This document shows, in pieces, positions 52,717 through 61,274 of a DNA stretch of 64,000 nt. The stretch comes from a virus: the IMG/VR virus record IMGVR_UViG_3300027754_000061, positions 1 through 64,000 of that record; one strand, given 5' to 3'. A program made the position numbers and the translations under genes. A model generated the notes under the pieces. That model worked only from the letters and a program-made list of their open reading frames with translations, had not been told where the DNA came from and searched no databases. Within the stretch, counting starts at the first letter, position 1. Each line of letters starts with the position of its first letter.

Positions 52717-54507
52717 ATGGCAGAAAAAACACCACAAGGCTCTTGGAAAAAGTATTTCAAAGTGGCCGACACTTCCGGACAACTCAGCCCTATATCGGGT
52801 CGCAATCAATTTGGTCTAGACAACTACGGCAAAAACGACGGCACCGGTGCTCAAGCAGACTTTGTGTTTCGTAACTATGCCAGTCGTTTGCCCGAAGTGT
52901 ATAGTGGCCATCCCAATCGAATTGAACGCTACAATCAGTACGAAAACATGGACATGGACTCAGAAGTCAATGCCTGTTTGGACATTATTGCAGAGTTCAG
53001 CACACAGCCTAACAAGCAGAACGGCACACCGTTTGAAGTGGATTTCAAGGAAAAACCCACTGATCACGAGATCAGCATCATCAAGAAGCAGCTACAGCAA
53101 TGGGTCAAGCTGAACAAGCTGGATCAACGCATCTTCAAACTGTTCCGCAACACCATCAAGTACGGTGATCAAGTGTTTGTGCGTGATCCAGAAACATTTG
53201 AGATGATGTGGGTGGACATGAGCAAACTGGCTCGTGTGATCGTGAATGAAAGCGAAGGCAAGCGTCCGGAACAGTATGTGATCCGTGACATCAACCCCAA
53301 CTTCCAGAACATGAGCGTGGCAGCCAAGACCACCACAGACTACATGACCAATCCTGTGACCGGCAGTGTGGCCGGAGCATCCAACTACACCATGCCCAAT
53401 GGCGGCACCGGCGGTGGAGTGGGCAACAGCAGATTCATGCAGGCCATGAACGAAGTTTGTATTGATGCCAAGCATGTGGTGCATATGAGTTTGAATGAAG
53501 GCCTGGATGTGTTTTGGCCTTTTGGACGCAGCATCTTGGAACAGATCTACATGGTGTTCAAGCAAAAACAACTGCTGGAAGATTCCATACTGATTTACCG
53601 TGTGCAACGAGCTCCAGAACGACGAATCTTCAAGATCGACGTGGGCAACATGCCCAGCCACCTGGCCATGGCGTTTGTGGAACGGGTCAAAAACGAAATG
53701 CATCAGCGACGTATTCCTACCATAACAGGTGGCGGAACCAACATGATGGATGCCAGCTACAACCCACTGAGTGTGGGCGAAGATTACTTTTTCCCAGTCA
53801 CAGCAGACGGCCGTGGCAGCAGTATTGACACTTTAGCCGGTGGTCAGAACCTGGGCGAAATTGACGATTTGAAGTATTTCAACAACAAAATGGCCCGCGG
53901 TCTGCGTGTGCCCAGCAGCTATTTGCCCACTGGACCAGACGACAGCGGCGCCACAATGAACGACGGAAAAGTGGGCACAGCTCTAATACAAGAGTACAGA
54001 TTCAATCAGTATTGCGAACGACTGCAAGCACTTATTGTGCAGAAATTGGATGATGAATTCAAGATGTTCATGAAATGGCGCGGATTCAACATAGACTCCA
54101 GCCTGTTCAGTCTCAGATTTAATCCGCCGCAGAACTTTGCCAGCTACCGTCAGAGTGAACTGGACAACACACGTATCACATCATTCCAAAGCCTAGAGCC
54201 GTTGCCTTACATGAGCAAGAGATTCTTGCTGGAGCGTTTCTTGGGCTTGACCGAAGAAGAGATCCAGGAAAACGAAGAGATGTGGCGCGAAGAAAACGAT
54301 ACCATAGAAGAAAAAGCAGCCAGCGGGCAAGACTTGCGTAGTGTGGGTATCAATCCAGCAGGAATGGAAGCAGACATTGAAACAGGACAAGACATTGCAG
54401 GAATGGCACCGGCCGCACCTGGCACCCCTGGTGCAACTCCTGGAGCACCAATGCCGGCCAATCCGGCCGGTGCAGCACCGGGCAGCGCACCTGCTGCTCC
54501 TGCATAA
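52717..54507 (+). CDS. 20: Portal vertex protein gp20
   Basis: A 596-residue protein, longer than T4 gp20 (524). Typical parts include an N-terminal Arg-Xaa-Glu-Arg-Tyr-Asn-Gln-Tyr-Glu-Asn-Met-Asp-Met-Asp-Ser-Glu region with Ala-Cys-Leu-Asp-Ile, the Asp-Asp-Leu-Lys-Tyr-Phe segment and Arg-Val-Pro-Ser-Ser-Tyr-Leu in the core. The dodecamer forms the head vertex through which DNA is packaged and to which the tail binds. The last about 50 residues are Pro/Ala/Gly repeats. Upstream, where T4 has tail tube gp19, stands the tape-measure gene; downstream the T4 order 67-21-22-23 is kept. Confidence 0.93.
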   Translation: MAEKTPQGSWKKYFKVADTSGQLSPISGRNQFGLDNYGKNDGTGAQADFVFRNYASRLPEVYSGHPNRIERYNQYENMDMDSEVNACLDIIAEFSTQPNKQNGTPFEVDFKEKPTDHEISIIKKQLQQWVKLNKLDQRIFKLFRNTIKYGDQVFVRDPETFEMMWVDMSKLARVIVNESEGKRPEQYVIRDINPNFQNMSVAAKTTTDYMTNPVTGSVAGASNYTMPNGGTGGGVGNSRFMQAMNEVCIDAKHVVHMSLNEGLDVFWPFGRSILEQIYMVFKQKQLLEDSILIYRVQRAPERRIFKIDVGNMPSHLAMAFVERVKNEMHQRRIPTITGGGTNMMDASYNPLSVGEDYFFPVTADGRGSSIDTLAGGQNLGEIDDLKYFNNKMARGLRVPSSYLPTGPDDSGATMNDGKVGTALIQEYRFNQYCERLQALIVQKLDDEFKMFMKWRGFNIDSSLFSLRFNPPQNFASYRQSELDNTRITSFQSLEPLPYMSKRFLLERFLGLTEEEIQENEEMWREENDTIEEKAASGQDLRSVGINPAGMEADIETGQDIAGMAPAAPGTPGATPGAPMPANPAGAAPGSAPAAPA

Positions 54508-54515
54508 ATACCAGT

Positions 54516-54740
54516 ATGATACTACACGAGTTTTTTCAAAAAAATCCTGAGGCATATCAGGATCTCAAGCAGGACAACAGCCAGCCTGAACTGGGCGACC
54601 TGCGAAAGACTCATTTGACCCTGAGACAGTTGAACAAACTACGCCGCATGAATGACGTGCGTACAGTTGAGTACAAAGACAAATTGAAATTGGTGCGTCA
54701 GCAGTATGCACCAGCACCCGCAGCCCCACCGGGCTTGTGA
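54516..54740 (+). CDS. Small conserved protein between portal and prohead core genes
   Basis: A 74-residue protein. It is helical and charged: His-Glu-Phe-Phe-Gln-Lys, Asp-Leu-Arg-Lys-Thr-His-Leu-Thr-Leu-Arg-Gln-Leu-Asn-Lys-Leu-Arg and Arg-Thr-Val-Glu-Tyr-Lys-Asp-Lys, with a Pro/Ala tail. Small proteins of this pattern stand at the same place in many T4-like phages of aquatic bacteria. Position suggests a head-assembly role. The ATG lies eight bases after the portal stop without a good ribosome-binding site, so coupling to portal translation is likely. Confidence 0.65.
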   Translation: MILHEFFQKNPEAYQDLKQDNSQPELGDLRKTHLTLRQLNKLRRMNDVRTVEYKDKLKLVRQQYAPAPAAPPGL

Positions 54741-54812
54741 TAGCCAGACGATTGCAGTTCCTGCAATTTATCGTCATTTTCTGCCCTTAAACACTATAGA
54801 TTTCTCTTGCTG

Positions 54813-54820
54813 TGTAAATA
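54813..54820 (+). promoter_or_regulatory. Late-promoter-like TGTAAATA before the prohead core gene
   Basis: TGTAAATA differs in one base from the TATAAATA consensus and lies 30 bases before the ATG at 54851, in the 110-base gap after the small portal-linked gene. A TAGGAG ribosome-binding site stands between it and the ATG. It would allow the scaffold, protease and capsid genes to be transcribed independently of the portal. Confidence 0.5.
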
Positions 54821-54850
54821 ACAGCACACTTTACCTATAGGAGTTTTCTT

Positions 54851-55657
54851 ATGAACAGATTTGAACAATTGATTGAATATGTGATCAATGACGAAGAGCA
54901 CAAGGCTCAAGAACTTTTTCATGACATCATCGTGGAAAAAAGCCGCCAGATTTATGAAAGCATGATGGAGGCCGATGAAGAGGAAATCGAAGAAAGTCTA
55001 ATGGACGAAGTCGATTCCGAAGAAGAGTCCGACATGAACATGGAAGCTGAAGGCGACGACGAAGACGACGGTGACAAAATGGGCGGCGATGCTGCTAATA
55101 AATTCATTGGCGATGTTGAAGCTGGTGACGGTGACATGGGCGGAATGGATGACATGGGCGACGGCGATGAACCAGCTACCAAAGACGACATCATGAATCT
55201 TGAAGACAAGCTGGACCAATTGATGGCTGAATTTGAAGACATCATGGATGGTATGGGCGGTATGGGCGACGGCGATGGTTTTGGTCCTGAAGAAGGCGGC
55301 GACGCTATTGAAATGGACGACACCGGCGAAATGCCACCGGGCATGATGGAAGCTGTCACACTCAAAGCAGCCCCAAAACCAGTGACTTCTGAAGAAGGCA
55401 GCGTGAACAAGCGGTCTACTGTGGCAGCAAATGCAGGCGCAAAAGGTCCAATTGGCAACAGTGTAAAACCTGTGCATGCCGGTGGCGAAATGGGCGGAAA
55501 TCACGATACCGCTGCTTACAGAAACACAACCAAAGACATGATCGGCCGTGTGGGTAATACACCAGCACAAGGCACACAAAACCTCAAGCCAGCTAACAAG
55601 CCGCACTTGGGTCAAGCCTCAGGTGTCAACACCCGAAGCCCAGTTGCACGTGGATAA
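54851..55657 (+). CDS. 67: Prohead core protein gp67-like, acidic
   Basis: A 268-residue protein. The first about 50 residues (Leu-Ile-Glu-Tyr-Val-Ile-Asn-Asp-Glu, Ala-Gln-Glu-Leu-Phe, Glu-Lys-Ser-Arg-Gln-Ile-Tyr-Glu-Ser) resemble the start of T4 gp67 in pattern, and a very acidic Asp/Glu/Gly/Met region follows to about residue 170. T4 gp67 is only about 80 residues; the extra length is acidic repeat and a Gly/Asn/Thr-rich tail. Internal core proteins of this kind fill the prohead and are cut by gp21 before packaging. It has TAGGAG before the ATG and immediately precedes gp21. Confidence 0.7.
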   Translation: MNRFEQLIEYVINDEEHKAQELFHDIIVEKSRQIYESMMEADEEEIEESLMDEVDSEEESDMNMEAEGDDEDDGDKMGGDAANKFIGDVEAGDGDMGGMDDMGDGDEPATKDDIMNLEDKLDQLMAEFEDIMDGMGGMGDGDGFGPEEGGDAIEMDDTGEMPPGMMEAVTLKAAPKPVTSEEGSVNKRSTVAANAGAKGPIGNSVKPVHAGGEMGGNHDTAAYRNTTKDMIGRVGNTPAQGTQNLKPANKPHLGQASGVNTRSPVARG

Positions 55658-55660
55658 TTG

Positions 55661-56296
55661 ATGAAATACCTAAGAGAACAATTGACTTTTACACAGGCCA
55701 ACATCCAGGTTCTTGAAGAATCTGGACCAGATGGCACTGGTAAGCATCTGTACCTCAAAGGTATTTGTATCGAAGGCGACAAACGCAACGCCAACGACAG
55801 AATATATCCATTGCATGAAATCAACAAAGCAGTTACTACCATCAACACTCAAATACGTGAAGGCAATTCAGTATTAGGTGAAGTGGATCATCCAGAAGAT
55901 CTCAAGATCAATCTGGACCGAGTTTGCCACAGCGTTGAAGGCATGTGGATGGACGGAACTGCTGGTTGTGGAAAATTAAAAATCCTTCCAACACCAATGG
56001 GAGAATTGATCAAGACATTACTAACATCCGGAGTGAAACTGGGAGTTTCCAGCCGTGGTAGTGGCAATGTTGATGACAGAACAGGACATGTAAGTGACTT
56101 TGAAATAGTCACTATAGATGTGGTTGCCCAACCCAGTGCTCCAAATGCATATCCCAAAGCTATCTATGAAAGTCTCATGAACATGAAGTACGGACATAGA
56201 TTGCTAGAGGTAGCACGTGAAGCTGGGCAAGACAACAAAGTGCAGAGGTATTTGAAAAGCGAAGTTGTAAAGCTGATCAAAGAACTCAAAATCTAA
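55661..56296 (+). CDS. 21: Prohead core protease gp21
   Basis: A 211-residue protein, the size of T4 gp21 (212). The start is the ATG at 55661 rather than the TTG just before it. Motifs of the gp21/herpesvirus-like protease fold are Leu-Gly-Glu-Val-Asp-His-Pro (catalytic His), Leu-Asp-Arg-Val-Cys-His-Ser-Val and Leu-Gly-Val-Ser-Ser-Arg-Gly (catalytic Ser). The enzyme matures the prohead by cleaving scaffold and capsid proteins. It follows the gp67-like gene with a three-base gap and precedes gp22, as in T4. Confidence 0.92.
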   Translation: MKYLREQLTFTQANIQVLEESGPDGTGKHLYLKGICIEGDKRNANDRIYPLHEINKAVTTINTQIREGNSVLGEVDHPEDLKINLDRVCHSVEGMWMDGTAGCGKLKILPTPMGELIKTLLTSGVKLGVSSRGSGNVDDRTGHVSDFEIVTIDVVAQPSAPNAYPKAIYESLMNMKYGHRLLEVAREAGQDNKVQRYLKSEVVKLIKELKI

Positions 56297-56309
56297 GGAG
56301 AATCTACTA

Positions 56310-57398
56310 ATGTTAGATGCAATCAAACCATTGCTAGATAGCAACTTGATCACCGAGGAAACTCGTCAAGAGATTAATGAAGCCTGGGAAACCAAGCTGA
56401 ATGAAGCTCGTGAGCAAGCTCGTGCAGAACTACGTGAAGAGTTCGCACAACGCTATGAGCACGATAAGTCAGTAATGGTGGAAGCCCTAGATCGTATGGT
56501 TACAGAAGGTCTCACCACAGAAGTCAAGGCAATTGCTGCTGAAAAGCAAGCTATCGCTGAAGACCGCGTGAAGTTTCACGGCAAGATGAAAGAGTCGGCC
56601 ACAAAGTTCAACAACTTTATGGTCACAAAACTTGCTGAGGAAATTGGCGAACTGCGTCGAGACCGCAAGCAGCACAATGAAGGCCTAGAAAAACTAGAAA
56701 ACTTCGTGGTGCATGCATTGGCCCGTGAAATTCAAGAATTCGCACAAGACAAGCGTGATGTCGTTGAGACAAAAGTACGTCTGGTGCGCGAAGCACGTGG
56801 AAAACTTGAGCAATTGAAAGCACGTTTCATCAAAGAAAGTGCTGAAAAAATGTCTCAATCTGTAAGCCGTCATCTCAAGGCTGAACTTACACAACTACAC
56901 GAAGACATCAAGGTTGCTCGCGAGAACAATTTTGGACGTCGTATCTTTGAAGCATACGCTGCTGAATTTGGTGCAACTCATCTCAATGAGAAAGCCGAAG
57001 TCCGCAAGCTGTACGACCTAGTAAGTCGCAAAGATCGTCAGTTGGCGGAAGCCATCAAGCTCGGTACCAAGGCAAAAGTCTTGATCGAGCACAAGGAACG
57101 CGAAGTGCGTATGTTAAAAGAATCCAATGAGCGTGACAGCACATTGGAGATGCTGTTGGCTCCTCTCAACCGGGAAAAAGCAGAAACCATGCGTAATTTG
57201 CTCGAAAGCGTACAAACAGCCCGTCTGAAAAATGCTTTTGAAAAATATCTACCAGCAGTGTTGGAAGACAGATCCGTGAGAACCTCTAAAGTTATCACAG
57301 AACAAGTCACCGCAGTAACTGGTAATAAAACTGTACAAAATGTTCCACAAGAAGAACGCAGCAATGTGATCGACTTGAAGCGTTTGGCAGGATTATAA
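56310..57398 (+). CDS. 22: Prohead scaffold protein gp22
   Basis: A 362-residue protein, almost entirely charged helix and heptad-like coiled coil (Ala-Arg-Ala-Glu-Leu-Arg-Glu-Glu-Phe, Glu-Glu-Ile-Gly-Glu-Leu-Arg-Arg-Asp-Arg), as expected of the main T4 scaffold protein, which is somewhat shorter (269). It forms the inner core on which gp23 assembles and is then degraded by gp21. AAGGAG stands at a good distance before the ATG. It lies between gp21 and gp23, as in T4. Confidence 0.88.
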   Translation: MLDAIKPLLDSNLITEETRQEINEAWETKLNEAREQARAELREEFAQRYEHDKSVMVEALDRMVTEGLTTEVKAIAAEKQAIAEDRVKFHGKMKESATKFNNFMVTKLAEEIGELRRDRKQHNEGLEKLENFVVHALAREIQEFAQDKRDVVETKVRLVREARGKLEQLKARFIKESAEKMSQSVSRHLKAELTQLHEDIKVARENNFGRRIFEAYAAEFGATHLNEKAEVRKLYDLVSRKDRQLAEAIKLGTKAKVLIEHKEREVRMLKESNERDSTLEMLLAPLNREKAETMRNLLESVQTARLKNAFEKYLPAVLEDRSVRTSKVITEQVTAVTGNKTVQNVPQEERSNVIDLKRLAGL

Positions 57399-57420
57399 TC
57401 ATTTAATAAAGGAGACTTAA

Positions 57421-58617
57421 ATGTCACAAGAACTATTAGAGAGCCGCTGGGGCGAAACCAAAGAAGCCCTGCTCGAAGGTCTTAACGGATCTAAGCGCAA
57501 TAGCATGGGTGTTATCCTTGAAAACACTCGCAAGTACCTGAAAGAGAATGCAACAGCAGGCTCCACAGGTTCTGGCAACATCGCCACACTGAACCGTGTG
57601 ATTCTGCCAGTTATCCGTCGTGTGATGCCAACCGTTATCGCTAACGAATTGGTTGGCGTCCAGCCCATGACTGGTCCTGTTGGTCAGATCCACACCCTGC
57701 GTGTGCGTTATGCCCAGAGTTTGACTGACACAAGTGCTGCTGCAACCAGTGTCACAGCTGGCCAAGAAGCATTGAGTCCATTCACAATCGCTACTGCGTA
57801 TTCCACAGTACCACAAAATACTGCTACAGCTACCAACTACACCGGTGGCGCCACAGCTACCATGGAAGGTACTGGCGGCAAGCAGATTTCTGTTCAGATC
57901 CTGAAGCAGGCCGTCGAAGCTCGCACACGCAAGTTGCAAGCTCGTTGGACTTTTGAATCTGCACAAGACGCACAAGCCATGCATGGTATTGACGTTGAAG
58001 CAGAAATCATGGCTGCTCTGGCACAAGAAATTACAGCTGAAATTGACCAAGAGATCTTGTTGTCTCTGCGTTCGTTGGCAGCTACTGAGTTCACATACAA
58101 CCAAGCTACCGTTTCTGGTACTGCTACATTCGTTGGTGACGAACACGCTGCTCTGGCTGTGTTGATCAACCGTGTTGCTAACCTGATCGCCCAACGCACA
58201 CGTCGTGGCGCTGGTAACTACGCTGTTGTTAGCTCTGCTGCATTGACCGTACTGCAAAGTGCGACCACAAGCGCATTTGCTCGTACCACAGAAGGTACTT
58301 TTGAAGCACCCACCAACACCAAGTTTGTTGGCACACTGAACGGCGCTATGCGTGTGTTCGTTGACAGCTATGCCAGCGATACCACACCTGTGCTGGTTGG
58401 TTACAAAGGTTCTTCAGAAGCTGACGCTCCTGCATTCTACTGCCCATACATTCCATTGATGAGCAGCGGTGTTGTTCTGGATCCAAGCACCTTCGAACCA
58501 GTCGTGTCGTTCATGACACGTTATGGTTACATAGAGCTCACTAATACTGCATCGTCTTTTGGCAATGCGGGCGACTATGTTGGAGAAATCGCAGTTTCGA
58601 ACCTCTCGTTCAGCTGA
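57421..58617 (+). CDS. 23: Major capsid protein gp23
   Basis: A 398-residue protein. Family features include Asn-Arg-Val-Ile-Leu-Pro-Val-Ile-Arg-Arg-Val-Met-Pro-Thr near the start, Leu-Val-Gly-Val-Gln-Pro-Met-Thr-Gly-Pro, Arg-Thr-Arg-Lys-Leu-Gln-Ala-Arg-Trp, and a C-terminal Val-Ser-Phe-Met-Thr-Arg-Tyr-Gly. It is shorter than T4 gp23 (521), most simply by lack of the insertion domain and a shorter N-terminal peptide. Codons are strongly biased towards common ones, and a strong AAGGAG site and an intrinsic terminator flank the gene, as expected for the most abundant virion protein. Confidence 0.95.
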   Translation: MSQELLESRWGETKEALLEGLNGSKRNSMGVILENTRKYLKENATAGSTGSGNIATLNRVILPVIRRVMPTVIANELVGVQPMTGPVGQIHTLRVRYAQSLTDTSAAATSVTAGQEALSPFTIATAYSTVPQNTATATNYTGGATATMEGTGGKQISVQILKQAVEARTRKLQARWTFESAQDAQAMHGIDVEAEIMAALAQEITAEIDQEILLSLRSLAATEFTYNQATVSGTATFVGDEHAALAVLINRVANLIAQRTRRGAGNYAVVSSAALTVLQSATTSAFARTTEGTFEAPTNTKFVGTLNGAMRVFVDSYASDTTPVLVGYKGSSEADAPAFYCPYIPLMSSGVVLDPSTFEPVVSFMTRYGYIELTNTASSFGNAGDYVGEIAVSNLSFS

Positions 58618-58642
58618 TCCACAATCCATTTATTTGGAAAAC

Positions 58643-58667
58643 AAAAACGCCCTTCGGGGCGTTTTTT
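58643..58667 (+). terminator. Rho-independent terminator after gp23
   Basis: CGCCC-TTCG-GGGCG (58648-58661) with a stable UUCG tetraloop, flanked by A and T runs that extend the stem and end in TTTTTT. It lies 26 bases after the gp23 stop. Confidence 0.95.
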
Positions 58668-58703
58668 GTTGGCTGTGGTTTTGGTATGTTATGCACAAGA
58701 TAA

Positions 58704-58711
58704 AATAAATA
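58704..58711 (+). promoter_or_regulatory. Late-promoter-like AATAAATA
   Basis: One base from the TATAAATA consensus, between the gp23 terminator and the ATG at 58735 with 23 bases to the start codon. It gives the next gene its own start after the strong terminator. The surrounding TAAATAAATAAAT repeat makes the exact register uncertain. Confidence 0.45.
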
Positions 58712-58734
58712 AATCATACCAATTGGACACCACC

Positions 58735-59991
58735 ATGAAAATAAACGAAATTGCACCTAGACGTCTTGACGAAGTTACACTTCCACCTTGGATAACAAAA
58801 GGAATCCAACCAGTTGTTAAGTATGTCGAACCATACCTTAACAAAACCGTGCAAGCAGCATCGTCGGCAATGAAACCCAGGATTGTTATGAAACCTGGCG
58901 AAACAATGGATCAAGCGATCGCTAGAACACAAGCAGCAACAAATACAGAATTAGGTGGTATTAAAGCCTCAGGTGATCGATTGTCAGACGCAGAAAAAGC
59001 AGCACTTGGAATAGTTCCACCACAAAGATCAGAATTGCCATCACTCTTTAGGCGTCGTGGAGATCAAGGATTTGATCCTAACCTCAGCAAGACACAGGCC
59101 TTACCGGACTATTTGCAGAATCTACCACCTGCTAGAATAGGTTCGCTTCCAAAACCAAAACCCAAAGCAGACACATCTGCAGCCGACCAGGAAGTTCGTG
59201 CCAGACATGATATGAATCCAGGTATGCCTAATAAAGGCAAACCCAGCGCAGAAGCTGAGGCATATGCAGCTGAAAAAGCAGCACAAGCTGAAAGAACAGC
59301 CGCCGAAAGAACAGCGGCTGCTGAAAAAGCAGCAGCAGCGGAGAGACAAGAACCTGGATTGCCTTCTGACTTTGAGCCGCCGATGTCTGCCAATGCACCA
59401 GCGCCAGCACCTGCGGCCACAGGCGGTAGACAAGTTAGACCACGCCGCCCTGGACAAGGTTCCGGTCAGCGAGCTGCTCCGGAACCCCAAGCAGACACTG
59501 TGACTTTACCACGAGACATGGCAGATCGATTGTTGGACCTGGCCACCCAAAATCCGGCAGCAGCCCAGGAACAAGCCAAGCAATGGGGATGGTGGGGTAA
59601 AAAAGGACTAACCGCTGCTGGGGTTGCCGCATTAGGCGCTGCTGCACCATCAGCAATCAATGCAATCAGACCCGGCACAGTTCCGGACTACTACAATCCA
59701 GTTTCTATTGTCACGCAAGGACCTGAAAAAGTTTTGGCTCCTAAGCCGTTGCCACCAGAACGTGCAGGTCCAACAGTAAAAGAAATACCAACTGACTGGT
59801 CTCCTCCCTCACCGGCTGCTTCTACCGAGACACCGGCTCCAGCAGCTGAAAAAACACCTGCTGCTCCTGCCAGTGATTCAGCAGTCGCTACTGACGCCGA
59901 AATACAGGATATTATACAACAAGCGAGAAAAAACAAAGTAGACGAATCAACCGCGGCACTGAACCGCCTGGTATATCTGGCTAGACTTTGA
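58735..59991 (+). CDS. Ala/Pro-rich protein of unknown function, possibly virion-internal
   Basis: A 418-residue protein. The ATG at 58735 lies after the terminator and promoter; a longer in-frame start inside the terminator is rejected. It begins Met-Lys-Ile-Asn-Glu-Ile. Residues of about 175-300 are Ala/Glu/Lys/Arg and Pro/Ala low complexity, a charged helix followed by a disordered linker. A short hydrophobic Gly/Ala segment (Gly-Leu-Thr-Ala-Ala-Gly-Val-Ala-Ala-Leu-Gly-Ala) near residues 290-305 could be a weak membrane segment. The final about 40 residues form a helix. It follows gp23 but matches none of the usual gp24-type proteins. The stop overlaps that of the convergent gene by 11 bases. 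Confidence 0.5.
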   Translation: MKINEIAPRRLDEVTLPPWITKGIQPVVKYVEPYLNKTVQAASSAMKPRIVMKPGETMDQAIARTQAATNTELGGIKASGDRLSDAEKAALGIVPPQRSELPSLFRRRGDQGFDPNLSKTQALPDYLQNLPPARIGSLPKPKPKADTSAADQEVRARHDMNPGMPNKGKPSAEAEAYAAEKAAQAERTAAERTAAAEKAAAAERQEPGLPSDFEPPMSANAPAPAPAATGGRQVRPRRPGQGSGQRAAPEPQADTVTLPRDMADRLLDLATQNPAAAQEQAKQWGWWGKKGLTAAGVAALGAAAPSAINAIRPGTVPDYYNPVSIVTQGPEKVLAPKPLPPERAGPTVKEIPTDWSPPSPAASTETPAPAAEKTPAAPASDSAVATDAEIQDIIQQARKNKVDESTAALNRLVYLARL

Positions 59992-61129
59992 ACCAAGAGA
60001 GATACTGGGATACTTTTTTAGTAACGCTGTCCCAATCGCCCATTACAGGCTGTCGGAACAATCTGGCTGTGGCGTACCAAGGACTGGAATCTCGGTCCAA
60101 CAACCAACGCCAATCTGTGGCATAAGCATTCAGCATAATCCATGCTGGTCGGCCCAGTGCACCGGCTAGATGTGACACCGCAGTATCAACACCTATGACC
60201 ACGTCCATGTGCATGATCAACGCCGCAGTCTCTGCAAAGCTCACGATGCTGCCGGGATATCTGGTCACACCAGCATCGGCCAGTGCTTGTTCTTCATCCG
60301 GTGTGGCATCTATCTGCAGATTGATCCACTCGTACTCAGGATTGGCACGTATCATGTCCAGGATAACAGGAAACGGCACGCCTTTGTGACGATTGAGCCA
60401 GGCGTCTCTGCGCCCACTCCAACTGATGCCCACACGCATGCGTGTTTTTGGTCCCAGTCTATCCAGCCAGTCTTTTACCAATGCAGGTTGTGCATGGAGG
60501 TAGCTTTGTATCTTGGGTATGGTATCCACAGTGATGCCCAGTATGCCCGGCAGGCTCATGATGGGAATCCAATAATCAAACTCACCCATGTCAGTGGTAT
60601 AACTGCTGACCTGTTGTAGTATACTGCTGCTGCTCATCACAGGAATCAATCCGTCAGTCACTTGCAGTTTGATCCGGGCACCCATCATGTGCAGGTTGTA
60701 CAAGAATCGAACAAACTGTATGCAATCACCATGTCCTTGCTCGCCTACCACCAAGATGGTCTTGTCTCTAAGGTCTTCGCCGCGCCAGCGAGGTTGAGAA
60801 TACTTGGGTTCTGTGCCGGCCAGATGTTCGTAGTTCCATCTTGATTCGTAAGCTGGCCATCCTTGCGCATAGTTGCCCATCAACAGATAACTCACGGCCA
60901 AGTTGAACTGTGCTGTGACATTGTTGGGTTCCAACACCAATGAGTGCTGCAAGAACGGAATGGCTCTGGCCGGGTGTCCCATCTCACGTTGCACGTTGCC
61001 ATAGTTGTTGAATGCTGCCGCTGATTCTGGATCTTGTACAAATGCCATAGCATAGCATTGTAATGCTTGGGCAGGATTATCTTCGGCACGATGTTGATTG
61101 CCTGCTTCGATGAGTTCGTTTGATGTCAT
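59981..61129 (-). CDS. TPR-domain glycosyltransferase (GT9-like)
   Basis: A 382-residue protein. Three tetratricopeptide-like helices pairs occupy about residues 5-105 (Ala-Leu-Gln-Cys-Tyr-Ala-Met-Ala, Asn-Asn-Tyr-Gly-Asn-Val, Ala-Ile-Pro-Phe-Leu-Gln). The second part has Ile-Leu-Val-Val-Gly-Glu-Gln-Gly-His-Gly-Asp, Arg-Val-Gly-Ile-Ser-Trp-Ser-Gly and Val-Ile-Gly-Val-Asp-Thr-Ala-Val-Ser-His-Leu-Ala-Gly-Ala, the landmarks of heptosyltransferase-like GT9/GT-B enzymes. Such TPR fusions are common in Proteobacteria. It is a lone minus-strand gene among plus-strand structural genes. Modification of host lipopolysaccharide or of a virion protein is possible. Confidence 0.75.
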   Translation of the reverse strand: MTSNELIEAGNQHRAEDNPAQALQCYAMAFVQDPESAAAFNNYGNVQREMGHPARAIPFLQHSLVLEPNNVTAQFNLAVSYLLMGNYAQGWPAYESRWNYEHLAGTEPKYSQPRWRGEDLRDKTILVVGEQGHGDCIQFVRFLYNLHMMGARIKLQVTDGLIPVMSSSSILQQVSSYTTDMGEFDYWIPIMSLPGILGITVDTIPKIQSYLHAQPALVKDWLDRLGPKTRMRVGISWSGRRDAWLNRHKGVPFPVILDMIRANPEYEWINLQIDATPDEEQALADAGVTRYPGSIVSFAETAALIMHMDVVIGVDTAVSHLAGALGRPAWIMLNAYATDWRWLLDRDSSPWYATARLFRQPVMGDWDSVTKKVSQYLSWFKV

Positions 61130-61176
61130 GAGATATTTAATAAAATCCGCTGTGCGGTATCAAATTTTAACATGCA

Positions 61177-61274
61177 GCTAAATATAAGTCAACTATGTAC
61201 GCGATAATGCGTCTTATGCAGCAACCACTGCGTAGTGGCTAGAACCCACATTGGGCTTCTTTAAGGAGAAAAAA
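61177..61274 (+). promoter_or_regulatory. Leader of the 61275 gene with late-like octamer, hairpin and strong RBS
   Basis: GCTAAATA (61177-61184) keeps the TAAATA core of the late promoter. The following roughly 90-base leader contains CCACT-GCGT-AGTGG (61225-61238) and CCCA-CAT-TGGG, and ends in AAGGAG (61263-61268) seven bases before the ATG. Several other late genes here have leaders under 35 bases, so this one is unusually long and folded. Confidence 0.4.

Noticed and set aside
54952-55458. Long Ser/Pro-rich frame opposite the acidic prohead core gene
   Set aside because: It is the antisense reading of Asp/Glu/Gly/Met codons in a gene with clear family identity, good ribosome-binding site and place; the opposite frame has neither.
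57436-58257. 273-codon frame opposite gp23
   Set aside because: Produced by biased codons of the capsid gene on the other strand; Cys- and Ser-rich translation without any domain, and no promoter or ribosome-binding site.
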